Shown in pieces: positions 1-10,260 of a stretch of DNA of 46,625 bases (position 1 is the stretch's first letter; each line of letters begins with the position of its first letter). The stretch covers positions 18,612-65,236 of the forward strand of contig NW_013657615.1 of assembly GCF_000142905.1 (NCBI RefSeq), in the 5' to 3' direction. Position numbers and translations under genes: made by a program. Source of the stretch: Thecamonas trahens ATCC 50062 (taxonomy: Eukaryota; Apusozoa; Apusomonadida; Apusomonadidae). The notes beneath the pieces were generated by a model that saw only the letters and a list, made by a program, of their open reading frames with translations, had not been told where the DNA came from and searched no databases.

Positions 1-2
1 CG

Positions 3-3000
3 TCACTGCTGCCGGCCGCTGGCAACCCGCCGCCTGCCGCCCGCACACGCTCCGCCGCCCGCTCGCAGCTGCGCTCGCGCAGGGCGCCTGCTGGCTCGCG
101 CAGAGCCGCCGCTGGCCCACGCCCGCACGTTCTACGCTCAGCTGCCGGCGAGCATGGCCCAGCCTACCCCGGCGGACACGACGCCCGCTCCGGCGCCCAT
201 GCGCCCGCCGCCGCCTACGCCGGCATCTCGCGCCCGCGCATGGCCTTCTCGCTGCCGGACGAGCTGCCGCGCGCATCCGCCGCCACTCCCTACGACCATC
301 GAGGCGCGATCGCACGCCGCCTCCCGGCCGCCACGCCCTACGATGCCGGCGAGGATGCCGCTGGTGCTGCCACTGACGGCCCTGCTGGCGACCTCGCCTC
401 GCCAGCGGCTTCAGTCCTCGCACCGCACTTTGCCGCCGCCGCCGCCGGCCACTCACTCGCCTCGCCGCTCAGCTACGGCCTCGCCTCGCTCGCCGCCGCC
501 GCCGATGGCGACGACGAGTTGGACGACACAAGCGTAGACCTCAACACTTCGCACGAGCGCCTCAACGCCGCCCGAAGGCAGCCGGTCGCCACCTCGTCAG
601 CATTTGGCTCCGCCCACTTTGTCACTCTCCCCACACAAATCGTGCCCGAGGCCAGGCGCCCGCCGGTCTTTGCCGCACCGCCCCCGTCCCCGACGACAAC
701 TCGGACATCACCCGCCTTGTTCTTGGCAAGCGCCGCCGCCGCGACGACGCCGACCGCGACGACGGCATCGTGGCCGAGCATCTCGAGCGTGCTAAGCGCG
801 CGCGCCCGCTGCCCCTTCCAGCCGTCCTCGCCCAGACCTCACCCGACGACATGGTTATGGCCAAGAGCGACCTCCCGCAGGCCTCGCCGTCTAAGACCCG
901 TAAGCGCCGCTTGGTCTCGATCACTGACGCCGACGATACCGCCGACGCCGCCGCCTCGGCCCGCTCCCAGGCCCCGGCGCTCTCTCGCCTCAACTCGCCG
1001 GTCAACAGACCCAAGCGTGCCAAGCCGCTCGACAGCAGCCCCGCCTCCAAGCGCTCGCGCAAGTCCAAGCGCTCGCGCAAGTCCAAGCGCAAGTCCAAGC
1101 GCTCGGCAAAGGCAAAGCGCTCCAAGCGCCGCAAGCGTAACAAGCGCCACTCGTCGTCGGCCAGCGCCGACTCGGCCATCTCGGCCCACGACTCGTCGTC
1201 CGGCTCGTCGCTCGGCCCGCTCTCCATTGGCGTCCTGCGCTCACCGCCAAGCACCTTGTTTGCGCCCGGTCGTGACGCCGCCACCGCCGCCGATCCGACC
1301 TCGCACCCGAGCCAGGTCTCCTCCTTTCCTCCAGCCGCCATCCAGCGCCAGCCGAGCGGCCTGGTGGTTGACGTTGCGTCCACCACCCGTGACATGGGCC
1401 ACGTTCACAAGCTCCCTTCGCAGCCGTCGAACGTGGTCGACGCCCTCTCTCCGCCGCAAAAGACCGGCCGCATCCGCTACCGCATCAAGTTCTCCACCAC
1501 CCGCGGCAGCGGCCCGCCGAGCGAGCTCGCCAAGGGCCGCCGCGGCTCGGTCATCGACGTCCCTCGCGCAGACTCGGTTCTCGGTGATGACGACGACGAC
1601 CTTCACGAGACCATCCAGCACGTCCTCCGCCAAGCCGCGGCCCGTGCCGAGGAGGCCGAGAACCCAAAAGCGGGCCGCTCGCTCCTCAAGGATCCTATGA
1701 CCTCCGATTTCAACTCGACAAAGTCTATGACGCTTGGCACCATGATCGAGCCCAAGTCGAGCGGCGACAGCGCAGCCGCCAAGGCCAAGGTCTCGTTCAA
1801 GCTCCCAGGCTCCAACGCCGCAAGCGATGCAGCCCCGCCTCAGACTGCCAAGGGCGGCTCGGTCCCGTCAAAGGGCTTCTCGTTTGGTGCGCCGAGCAAG
1901 ACTGCCGCGCCCAAGGCCGACGCCGCAGTGGCCGGCGATGCCAAGCCGGCTGCCTCGGCCAGTGCCGGCGGCGCCAAGTTCTCGTTTGGCAAACCGGCGG
2001 CAACTGCAGCGGCCGACGATGCAAAGCCTGCTGCCTCTGCTGGCGGTGGCAAGTTCTCGTTCGGCGCGCCGAGCAAGACTCCTGCGCCCAAGGCCGACGC
2101 CACCAAGGCCGACGATGCAAAGCCTGCAGCCGCTGGCGGCGGCGGCGGCACAAAGTTCTCGTTTGGCAAGCCGGCAGCTCCCGCAGCGGCCGACGATGCA
2201 AAGCCTGCTGCCTCTGCTGGCGGTGGCAAGTTCTCGTTCGGCAAGCCGGCAGCGCCCGCAACAGCCGACAATGCCAAGCCAGCAGCCAAGGCCAGCGGCG
2301 GCGGGCTCAACAAGTTTGCCTTTGGCAAGGCCGATGGAGCCGCTCCTGCCAGCAGCAAGCCGTCTCAGTCGGCGCCTGCCCAGGCCGCCAAGGCCTCCCC
2401 GTTTGCGATTCCCTCGACGCCTGCTGGTGGCGCGAAGGGCAATCCGTTCGGCGCCGCCGGAGCGGCGCCAGCATCCAAGCCCGCAACGTCGACCAACCCG
2501 TTTGCCGGTGTCAACCCCAAGTTTACCGGCGCTGCCGGTGCAAAGCCGGCCTTTGGCGCCGGTGCAAAGCCGACCTTTGGCGCTGGTGCTGCCCCGCCGG
2601 CCGCCGGCAATCCGTTTGCCACAGGCGGCGGCGGAGCAGCCAAGCCAGCGTTCGGTGGCAGCAGTGCTGCCCCGCCGGCCGGTGGCAATCCGTTTGCCGC
2701 AGGCGGCGGTGCATCCAAGCCGGTGTTCGGCGGCGGCGCAAAGCCAGCGTTTGGCGGCGGCGGTGCCCAGCCGACGTTTGGCGGCGGTGGTGCGCCCGCA
2801 GGCAGCAATCCGTTTGCCGCAGGCGGCGGGGCATCCAAGCCGGCGTTTGGCGGCGGCGGTGCCCAGCCGGCGTTTGGCGGCGGCGTAAAGCCGGCGTTTG
2901 GTGGCGGCGGTGCCCAGCCGGCGTTTGGCGGCGGCGCAAAGCCGGCGTTTGGTGGCGGCGGTGCGCCCGCAGGCGGCAATCCGTTCGCCGCAGGCGGCAA

Positions 3001-3241
3001 TACGCCCGCGTTCGGTGGCGGCGGTGGCGGCGCAAGCGGGAACCGCTTCGGCGGCGCCGGCAACACGCCAGCCTTTGGCGGTGGCGCCGCTGCAAGCGGC
3101 AATCGCTTTGGTGGTGGCGGTGGCGGCGGCGGCAGCGGCGTCAGCTCCATCTTTGGAGGTGGCGGCGGTGGCGGCGGCAGGCAATCGCTCCGCGATCGTG
3201 AGGCCCAGCGGCGGGCTCGGGTCAAGAACTTCCGTAAGTAA
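3..3241 (+). CDS. FG-repeat nucleoporin, 5' end outside window
   Basis: Likely a phenylalanine-glycine nucleoporin that lines the nuclear pore channel and binds transport receptors. The last half carries many FG motifs: KFSFGKP and FSFGAPSK units at about 1875-2330, then NPFA, PAFGGG and FGGG units in a Gly-rich stretch to the end. A Lys/Arg/Ser-rich block at 1040-1150 could be a nuclear targeting signal, and the tail is basic (RRARVKNFRK). The frame is open from base 3, so the true start probably lies to the left. The frame shifts near 655-700: before it the coding frame is the one with Met at 240, after it the one ending at 3241. One missing base in the C-runs at 681-690 would join them; introns 621-655 or 666-730 would also restore phase. 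Convergent with the next gene, 43 bp between stops. The exact nucleoporin (Nup1, Nup153, Nup98 type) is not clear. Confidence 0.75.
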
Positions 3242-3284
3242 TTGCAGGCGCTGCATATTGTGTGTGGCGATCGTCTTTGCATCT

Positions 3285-4225
3285 TTAACCGGCAACCTGA
3301 CATCTCTCAGTGTGGGTCTTGGTACCGCTCGTCTGCACAGCGCTGGTCTGCACAGCGCTGGTCTGCACAGCCTCGGTCTGCGCGCCCGCAGCAACCTTGG
3401 GCTTGGGCTCGTACTTTGTGCCGAGCAGGATGTCAAAGGTCTCAAACTCAGAGTAGTTGACGATGTTGAACTGGTGGTGGTAGTGATGGTGCGACGAGTC
3501 AATGATGGCGTTAACGGGCCAAAGCCGGCGTGGTCAAGGGCGGCGCCAAAGCCGACGTAGGCAAACGAGGCCGCCAGCGTGAGCCAGTGCATACGGAAGA
3601 TCATGGGGCCGATGACAAAGTTTCCCAGCAGCTCCATCAGCAGATACTCTACCAGCGTCTCCTTCCACGCCGCCGTCGCCACCAGATCGCGCGGCATGGT
3701 GTGATGCCGCTTGTGCAGGTGCTTGTACAGCTGCGGCGCGTGGAGCATGTAGTGGATGCCCGCATTGTACGCCTTTTGCACGCAGTACTGCACCACGCAC
3801 ACCACCACCTCGTAGCCCCACGAGACCTCGCTCATCGGCCGCATCAGCCCCGGATAGTCGATCCATCCGCTCACCATCAGGCCGTACAGCGCTACAGGGA
3901 GGACCACCACCAGGTCGCGGAGCGTGTACCCAAGGAACCGCACGTAGTCCGCACCCGTCCGATGCGTCGCCTCGCCAGGCCGATAAAGCCGATGATCCTT
4001 CCACACATCGGTCAAGTCCTTGTGTGCAAAGTACGCGCACGATACAAGATAGAACACCACAGCAGTCGCCGCCAGCCTGCTCGCCACCGCCGCGGCCTCG
4101 CCGTCGAACGGTCCACCTCCGCCGCCGACCACCACCGCCGCCGCAAGGCCGGCCACTCCGACCGCCTCGGCCACGGGAAACCACTCAAACTTGCTAAACA
4201 GCTCCCCCGTCTTCGCCATCGTCAT
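3285..4225 (-). CDS. fatty-acid hydroxylase / sterol desaturase family membrane protein, with frameshift
   Basis: Probable di-iron membrane oxygenase of the fatty-acid hydroxylase superfamily, acting in the ER on a lipid or sterol substrate. Start ATG at 4225 gives MTMAKTGELF. Several hydrophobic segments precede the histidine clusters HYMLH and HKRHH (about 3690-3760), followed by ALDHAGFG, typical of this family. The third cluster, HHHYHH (about 3482-3500), is in the -1 frame, so the reading frame breaks near 3515-3520 beside GGGCC. One missing base would join them into about 313 residues, the usual family length, with stop at 3285-3287. Without it the frame runs into low-complexity nonsense. 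No splice sites fit. A sequencing undercall is more likely than a pseudogene, since sequence on both sides is well conserved. The C-terminus carries three copies of an AVQTS motif. Confidence 0.75.
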
Positions 4226-5528
4226 CTTCTCCTAACTTTGCCGCGATGAGTCTGCTGCGATGAGTCTGCGCCGCTCAGTCGTGTCCGGCTGCCGCGCACG
4301 CCCGCTTTCATCCATTGCCGCTGCGTGGACAATCTCGCTCGCCCCTTGTCCTCGCCGCCACTCTCGGTCCCCTCCCATGCTCATCATACACGCTCCAGCG
4401 CCACGACAATCTGCAGCTACAACAGGTGCCTCCCGCTTCATATGCGAGTCCTGTCTGATTAGCTGCAAGTGCCCCGATCCTCGAGTTTGAGGTCCATCTC
4501 TCCAGTTTGACCGTCCTCGGCTCGCTCTCAAAGACAAACTCGTTCCGCTGGCCGAAGCCGGCCGGGTCAAGCCGACACGGCCTTACCTCGAGCGATCTTT
4601 GACAACGGCTCGCGCAAGAAGTTAAGAACTCTGATTCCTAGCAGGCATGTATAGTACATTACATACTGGTCTTGCTCCTGCTCTCGTGCGTCCATCGGAG
4701 GACAAGGCACATGGTACGAGGGCTCAAAGTCCTCCCAATCTTTTGACTCTACACCACAACCATACAACCGTACATATACACCATCAGCTATTCCGGACAA
4801 CATCACAAGCTACCTTGTCGTAGCATCAACTCTCGCAGCCACCGCATTATGGGTTGCGGACTGATATATTACATGCCGGCCCCTGCGTTCCCCCCATGTG
4901 GGTGATGACCTTGCGGACGATCTTTTTCTCTGATCAGAAAAAGTCGCGTTCTCTGCTTCTAGAGCTTCATCGAGCACAGCTTTGGCATCAGCGAGCACCG
5001 AAGCAAGCCATGCCGTTGCTCGGCGGGTGATCCAGCAGCGAGTCAGCGGCTGGTGTGGCCGCAAGCGTGTAGCAACTTCTGTTATGGTGCAGAGAGTCCA
5101 AAGACTGTCTTTAGGATATCTCTCACTGATTGCAGACTGCCACCCCCCCTCCATGCCCATCGCCAGCCATAGTCGCAATCATTGTACACCCTCTCCCCTC
5201 TCGCCCCCTCCTCCCCTCTCCTCTTCCCCCAACCCCCCCCAACCCCCACTCATTTCATCCTCTGATCATCTGTATGATCGGTGATCGGTGATCCTGACCT
5301 GTGCCATCAGCCCCCCCTCCCCCCCCCCCCCCCCCAACCCCTGACTCGTCGCGGATCATCCCCGCTCGCCCGGCAAGTCACTCAAGTCGGCCACCACTCT
5401 GAGCCAACCGAGGACAAAGAGGGCACGAGGCGACGGAGCGACGGTGAGGGTAACACTCCACCGGTCACACCCGACTCAGCACTCCCCCCCCCCCCCCCTC
5501 TCCTACCCCCCCTCCCCCCTTCATCAGC
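4226..5528. other. intergenic region with weak coding islands
   Basis: About 1.3 kb between the start of the hydroxylase gene and the start of the PPR-like gene. The part 4590-5180 is lower in GC than its surroundings. On the minus strand two open stretches (5178-4810 and 4806-4567) have poor GC3 bias, and the second ends in a good splice donor (GAGGTAAGG, about 4583-4591). A minus-strand island at about 4500-4580, containing GFGQRNEFVFESEPRTVKLE, has the codon bias of real genes but no clear start or stop. This could be a degraded or multi-exon gene. Poly-C tracts lie at 5319-5335 and 5484-5498, just upstream of the next gene. Confidence 0.35.
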
Positions 5529-7763
5529 ATGTGGGTAGCCCGACGAACCGCAGCTGGCGGCCCGCGGCTACGAGTGCTCGCCGCGGGCGTGTGGCCGGGC
5601 CGGACGAAGGTTACGACGAGTACGACAGGAACGACGACAGGGATGGCTGGGACGATGATGGGCATGACAAGGACGACAACGAGCACGACGGAGACGATGG
5701 AAGGGTCTTCAGGGACGACAGGAACGACGGCAGGGACGACGGCGACGACGGGGATGACGACAGCGGCGACGGTGACGATGGGGACGACGGCGACGGCGAC
5801 GACTTGTGCCACCTCTGCCTCTTGCTCTTCTTCCTCCTCCCATCATGGAGAGCGCGTTCCGCTGGGCCTGGCAGTGTCGACGGCACGGCTCGCGCGGGCA
5901 GGGCGTGTGCGGGATGCGTTGGCTGAGCTCGACGCGGCCGGCGGCATAGTGGCGCCCAAGGCACGGGCGGTGGTGGCTGGCAAGCTGCTGGCGGTGCTGG
6001 GAAGGGCAGGCAAGGTTCATACCATGACATCGCTTCTGGCGCGGAGGTGGATCGCTCTGGATCTGCCGCACCTCGTCGAGCTGTTCCTCCTTGCCCGCCC
6101 GGGTCCGGGCAAGCCTCGTGCCGTCTCGGCCTACTTTGAGTCGGTCCTCCTCCCACAGCTCGCTGCCGCTCATCGCCCGCCCGATTCCGACGCCGACGGC
6201 TCTGCCGCTGACGGCTCTGCCGTCGATGTTGTTTTGGCAGGCGGCCAGAAGGAGATCGAAGCGGCGGCGGCGGCGGCAGCAGCAGCGGCAGCAGCAGCTA
6301 CGCCCGGAACCGGCACCGGTGCGGGCTTTATGGATGCTCTCATTTCGGCTGCGCTCGATGCGCATGATGCGCTGCTGCCGCACCTGCACGCGTTGGTGCG
6401 GACATACGCCGAAGTGGCGCCGGACCTTGCGCGGCATGGGACATACCTGCACACTGCAGCGTGGCTGCTGAAGACCGCGCAGCTAGTCCTGCCGCCAGAT
6501 GTGGCGCTGCCCTCGCTCCCACCACTCATCTCAATCCTGCGACGGACGCCGGCGCAGGAGCTCGAGGTCGTCGACGCCGTCGTGGCTGTGGCGCGCGACC
6601 ACCCGGGGCTGACGTGCTCGCCTGACGCCGCCAGGCTGATGGACCGTGCTGGGTATCTCATTGGCCTTGGTGGCTCGCCGGACCGTGTCTTTGCCTTTGG
6701 GCTCTCTGTACCCCGGCCGCATCTGCCTGCTGTCTTCTATTCGGTCCTCACTTCGCTGGTCCGAGCCGAGTCGCTCGATCTTGCGGCTCAGTTTTACACA
6801 GAGGCCCGCAGCGCGGCGCCGCTGGACACACTCTCGGTGGCAGCGCTGCGGCACTACTTCCACGCGCTGGTGCGGTCGAACGCTCTTGTGCCTGCCATGG
6901 AGGTCTACGACGCGATGCGGGCGCACCCTGCAGCCAAGCCGTCTTGGCATCTGCCTGCGGCGCTACTGCGCAAGTCGCCGACCTCGGCGTTTGTTCGCGG
7001 CCACGTGTGCTCACTGTGGAGCCACGTGAGTGACGATGGACTTGCTGCCCATCTTCCAGCGAGCGTGTACGCCTCATTCCTCCACGCGTGCGCCCTCGAG
7101 CTGGCGTCGGCGCCTAGCAAGGCCGCCGATGTGGCGGCGACGGTCGACGCCATCCTCCACGCCGCGCCGGAATCCGAGTGTCTGCCCGAGGCTGCGCTCG
7201 GCGCGCTGGCGGCTGCGGCGCCGGCCGACTCGCCGGTCGCGGTGCTGGCGACTGCGACGGCGGCAGAGCTCCATGGCGAGGTCGGGCCCGAATGGGTCGA
7301 GGGCCAGCTTCGGCTGCTGCTCGAGAGCGACCAGGTTGGCGCGCCGTTTGCCGGAGCGGTCGGCACCATGCTTCGCCAGCGTATCCGGCCGACAGTCCGC
7401 ATTGCCCAGCTCATGCTGCGGGCGGTCAAGCGGCTAGCGTTTGCCGACAACCCCAACGGGCCGTCGCCGCGGGTTCTCCTCGAGTCGTACGCCCAGCTCT
7501 GCCTCGCGGCGCGGTTGGCGTTGCCGACCTCGACCCTCTCTGCCGCCGCCTCGCTGTACATGCAGCTCGACATGGCGCCACAGGGCTTGCTCTTCCTTGC
7601 GCACGCCTGTCACCCCGCGCTGCCACAGGCTGCCGTCCGCGCCCTCGTCGCGCGCGCCGGCCGCGACGGCGCCCAGCCGGCTGCCGCTCTGCTTGCCGCC
7701 CGTGCTGACCTGACGGTGCCGACCCGCGACGCCCTCGCCGCTGCTGCTGCTGCAATGGTCTAG
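5529..7763 (+). CDS. helical-repeat (PPR-like) protein, probably mitochondrial
   Basis: 744 residues. The N-terminus (MWVARRTAAGGPRLRVLAAGVW) is rich in Arg and lacks acidic residues, as in mitochondrial presequences. A Thr/Gly/Met low-complexity segment (residues about 30-95) follows, then helical repeats such as LARAGRVRDALAELDAAGG, VVAGKLLAVLGRAGKV and HYFHALVRSNALVPAMEVYDAM, which have the spacing and AxxVYxxM style of pentatricopeptide repeats. PPR proteins bind organelle RNA and act in its processing or translation. An Ala run at about 6260-6300 is a short simple repeat. The stop is 4 bp from the stop of the convergent gene. The PPR call rests on pattern, not on a scored profile; another TPR/PPR-type solenoid is possible. 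Confidence 0.6.
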   Translation: MWVARRTAAGGPRLRVLAAGVWPGRTKVTTSTTGTTTGMAGTMMGMTRTTTSTTETMEGSSGTTGTTAGTTATTGMTTAATVTMGTTATATTCATSASCSSSSSHHGERVPLGLAVSTARLARAGRVRDALAELDAAGGIVAPKARAVVAGKLLAVLGRAGKVHTMTSLLARRWIALDLPHLVELFLLARPGPGKPRAVSAYFESVLLPQLAAAHRPPDSDADGSAADGSAVDVVLAGGQKEIEAAAAAAAAAAAAATPGTGTGAGFMDALISAALDAHDALLPHLHALVRTYAEVAPDLARHGTYLHTAAWLLKTAQLVLPPDVALPSLPPLISILRRTPAQELEVVDAVVAVARDHPGLTCSPDAARLMDRAGYLIGLGGSPDRVFAFGLSVPRPHLPAVFYSVLTSLVRAESLDLAAQFYTEARSAAPLDTLSVAALRHYFHALVRSNALVPAMEVYDAMRAHPAAKPSWHLPAALLRKSPTSAFVRGHVCSLWSHVSDDGLAAHLPASVYASFLHACALELASAPSKAADVAATVDAILHAAPESECLPEAALGALAAAAPADSPVAVLATATAAELHGEVGPEWVEGQLRLLLESDQVGAPFAGAVGTMLRQRIRPTVRIAQLMLRAVKRLAFADNPNGPSPRVLLESYAQLCLAARLALPTSTLSAAASLYMQLDMAPQGLLFLAHACHPALPQAAVRALVARAGRDGAQPAAALLAARADLTVPTRDALAAAAAAMV

Positions 7764-7767
7764 TCCT

Positions 7768-9105
7768 CTAGCTCCAGTTAATGCTCCAGTCTGAGGACAA
7801 GCTGGACGAGCTTGACGAGCTTGACGAGCTCGAGCGCGAGCGCGAGCGCGAGGTAAACAGGTGCCGCTTCTTGGGACGAAGCGGACGGTGCTGCTTGAGG
7901 TACGAGCGGGTGGCGTGGATGTTGCGGAGCGAGGCCTTGGCAAACGCCGTTAGCTGCGGCGAGCGCAGGAAGAACGAGCACGATCGAATGAAGAGGGCAA
8001 GGGCGGCAAGGACCGTCATGGACGCCGCGACGTCGCCCATGCGGAAGAAAACCACCGCGCGGAGGAACCGGATGTGGACGCGAAGAATAAAGGCGACCGG
8101 CGAGTCGGTAGCGAGAGTGGCGAGCCCAGACGCTACCCGCGTGTCGTCGTCCGACTTGTCCCCTCTGGGACGAGTGTCGATCACAGGCGGCGCCGAGCCC
8201 GAGCGCGGCGAGTCCGAGGCGAGCACCGACGATGACGAGTAGGCCAGCGAAGAGGCCTCGTCGAGAGCCGTGTACGAAGCTGTGGGGAGCCAGTGCTCCA
8301 GGACCTGGGCGGCGACGAGAGCCTCGGCCACCATGCCGAGTTCGGCATAGACCCGAGCACGAACAAACTCGGCAGGAACAAAGCCGAGAGTGTTGGCCGA
8401 CTCTGCATCGCCAAGCGCTGCGCCCATGAGGCTGGACCACTCGTTGAGGGAGGCGCCCCGGAGCCGCGAGCACGAGGCAGCTACCTTGCGTGCCTTTCTC
8501 AGCATCAGCCGCGCCCGATAGTACAACCCGCGTCCAAGCACAAGCGGCCGCCTTGCCGCCTTGATCCACCGTTCCACTGTCTTCAGCTCGAGCGCCGCAT
8601 CGTCCACCATCAGGACCTCGATGCTGCTCATCGCTCCTCCATCGGCCGACCACGACGAGCGGTCGCGCAGCGACGGCGACTGCGACGATGGTGAGCCTGA
8701 GCTTGAGCCTGAGCCTGATCCCGAGCCTGAGTCTGAGTCAAAGCTATCGATCCAAGTGTACGTAGTGGCGTCGTCGTCAGAGGAGCGTGTGGTGTCGTCG
8801 CTCGAGGCGCTGATTTCGTCGTCAGAGAGCGAGTCGAGATGGCAGTGCTTCTCGGGCGGGGATAGCGGGATGGCGCAGCCAAAGAGGTAGCAGCAGACAT
8901 ATCTCCGCCAGGCAGCCGAGTCTTCCATGCCATGGATGTGGCAGCAGCCAGCGGTAGCCTCTGCCCGCCGCTGACTCGCGGCCTCCGAGTTGGCCTGCCG
9001 CCGAGCGATGGCATACCGCACCACACCACCAGCAACCTCCCGAGGCACTCCACGGACTGCAAGCTCCTCCCGCCACTCCTCGCCGGCTGCTTCAACTCCA
9101 TCCAT
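7768..9105 (-). CDS. unknown protein, Ser/Asp-rich centre, helical C-terminal half
   Basis: 445 residues from ATG at 9105. I do not recognise the family. The N-terminal third has several Cys (TAGCCHIHG, YVCCYLFGC). The centre is acidic and Ser-rich (DSDSGSGSGSGSSSGS, near 8700). The C-terminal half is Ala/Leu-rich and helical with TPR-like stretches (VRARVYAELGMVAEALVAAQVLEHW; FILRVHIRFLRAVVFFRMGDVAASMTVLAALALF). It ends in a basic region and a run of Ser after RSRSRS, reminiscent of RS-type tails. The gene is convergent with the PPR-like gene; stops are 4 bp apart. GC3 bias supports coding. A cytosolic or nuclear scaffold role is possible but not shown. Confidence 0.6.
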   Translation of the reverse strand: MDGVEAAGEEWREELAVRGVPREVAGGVVRYAIARRQANSEAASQRRAEATAGCCHIHGMEDSAAWRRYVCCYLFGCAIPLSPPEKHCHLDSLSDDEISASSDDTTRSSDDDATTYTWIDSFDSDSGSGSGSGSSSGSPSSQSPSLRDRSSWSADGGAMSSIEVLMVDDAALELKTVERWIKAARRPLVLGRGLYYRARLMLRKARKVAASCSRLRGASLNEWSSLMGAALGDAESANTLGFVPAEFVRARVYAELGMVAEALVAAQVLEHWLPTASYTALDEASSLAYSSSSVLASDSPRSGSAPPVIDTRPRGDKSDDDTRVASGLATLATDSPVAFILRVHIRFLRAVVFFRMGDVAASMTVLAALALFIRSCSFFLRSPQLTAFAKASLRNIHATRSYLKQHRPLRPKKRHLFTSRSRSRSSSSSSSSSSSLSSDWSINWS

Positions 9106-9228
9106 CCCTGCTCTGCTGGCGTCGAGTCTGCTCCCTCCTCAATGCTTCCAGTGAGCCATGGCTGGCGGAGCGAGTGGAAGGGCGGGGCGAGCCGTCGGGC
9201 GGGTGAACGAGCGGGTTGGCAACCCACG

Positions 9229-9470
9229 CGCCGCAACCTGTCGGCTGCAACCTGCCGACCGACCACTAACTGACCGATCACTAACCGACCGACGACCTGT
9301 CGGCCGCAACCTGCCGACCACTAACTGACCGATCACTAGCTGACCGATCACTAACCGACCGACGACCTGCCGGCTGCAACCTGCCGGCTGCAACCTGCCG
9401 ACCGACCACTAACTGACCGATCACTAACCGACCGACGACCTGTCGGCCACAACCTGCCGACCGACCACTA
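9229..9470. repeat. GC-rich minisatellite, unit about 60 bp
   Basis: Three to four imperfect copies built from the short blocks AACCTGCCGACC, ACTAACTGACCGATCACTA and ACCGACCGACGACCTG. Copies differ by internal loss or duplication of blocks. The array lies just upstream of the minus-strand gene ending at 7768 and next to possible gene fragments. An inverted partial copy of the terminal block is present at 9823-9847. Confidence 0.85.
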
Positions 9471-9847
9471 GCTGTGCTACCGCTGCCAGTGGGCAGCGTT
9501 GACGAATCGGACATGGCAAGCCAACGTAGTTTGCCGAGGTGACGAGCCCGATGGCGCCGATGCCGGCTGCGGGTGCAGCGCTCAACCCACGCCACCATAG
9601 GAGGAAGTGATAGCGCGCAGCAGCAGTGTTGAGGACTTCGACGTCTTTGCGGGCGACTGTCTCACCTCTAGCCATAAGCGACATGCGCACACCCCACCCC
9701 CGAGCCATGCCGATCCATCTCTTCATCATCCCTTACTCTACATCGAGCGGGGCGAACGAGTCAGCGAGTTGATGGCGAGTAGTGGTCAGCAAGTACTCAA
9801 CCACTTTGGCCGGCAGGCTGTCGGTCGGCAGGTTGTGGCCGGCAGGT
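9438..9847. repeat. inverted 25-bp repeat pair flanking about 360 bp
   Basis: The 25 bases at 9438-9462 and the 25 bases at 9823-9847 are reverse complements with one mismatch (24 of 25). The left arm is the last block of the minisatellite. The enclosed 360 bp holds a minus-strand open frame. The arms could be terminal repeats of a small element or result from inverted duplication of the array. No target-site duplication is obvious. Confidence 0.6.
9466..9729 (-). CDS. possible gene fragment, weak TMEM256/DUF423 resemblance
   Basis: A minus-strand open frame with ATG at 9729. It includes KDVEVLNTAAARYHFL followed by a Gly/Ala/Ile-rich stretch (AAGIGAIGLVTSANYVGL) and RQRCPLA. The order is like the TMEM256/DUF423 pattern, in which a YHxxH segment is followed by a membrane helix and an FSGxxY motif. 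The usual His-Ser/Ala-Leu-Ala-Leu after YHFL is missing and no clean N-terminus is seen. The frame runs into the minisatellite without a stop in the coding-like part. It may be a decayed copy or chance. Confidence 0.25.
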
Positions 9848-10260
9848 CTGCCGACGAGCCGGCTGCGGGTGGCGGGTTTGACTCGGCAGCGGGCTCGAGC
9901 CGGCCGTCGGTGTCGGAAGAATCGGGAACGGCAGGCCGCGTCACGCTCGAGCAGGTGACGGGCGCGCAAGTGGAGGCCGTGAGTAACTCGGTCGTCCAGG
10001 GGTGCAACCCGCTGTACAAGATCAAGAATGGCGCCGAATCGCGTCGATCTTCACCGAGTTTGACGCCGAGGTACGGGAGCGGGTGTGGAAGCGGGTCTTT
10101 TTTTTTTTGCTCACCGTATCGCGCAAACCTCTACGCCGAGTCATGGCGCCGGCGTGGCGGTCGCCTCAACAGTCACCTGTTCGTCAATCCTTCCTCCCCC
10201 CCCTCGCCAACCACCTTGCCCCGCACTCCGTTCGCCACCAGCAGAACCTTGTGGAGTGAT
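9770..10260 (+). other. possible gene remnant or multi-exon gene, unresolved
   Basis: On the plus strand 9770-9978 reads MASSGQQVLNHFGRQAVGRQ and onward to VTLEQVTGAQVEA with fair GC3 bias, and a GTGAGT donor-like site follows at about 9979. In another frame 10030-10100 reads WRRIASIFTEFDAEVRERVW, also coding-like, before a run of T. I could not find a splice pattern that joins them convincingly. Part of the first stretch overlaps the inverted copy of the 25-bp repeat. No family is recognised. Confidence 0.25.

Noticed and set aside
1868-3280. Minus-strand frame continuing from the hydroxylase through the nucleoporin repeats
   Set aside because: It is low-complexity antisense of FG repeats, reached only because of the frame break at about 3517.
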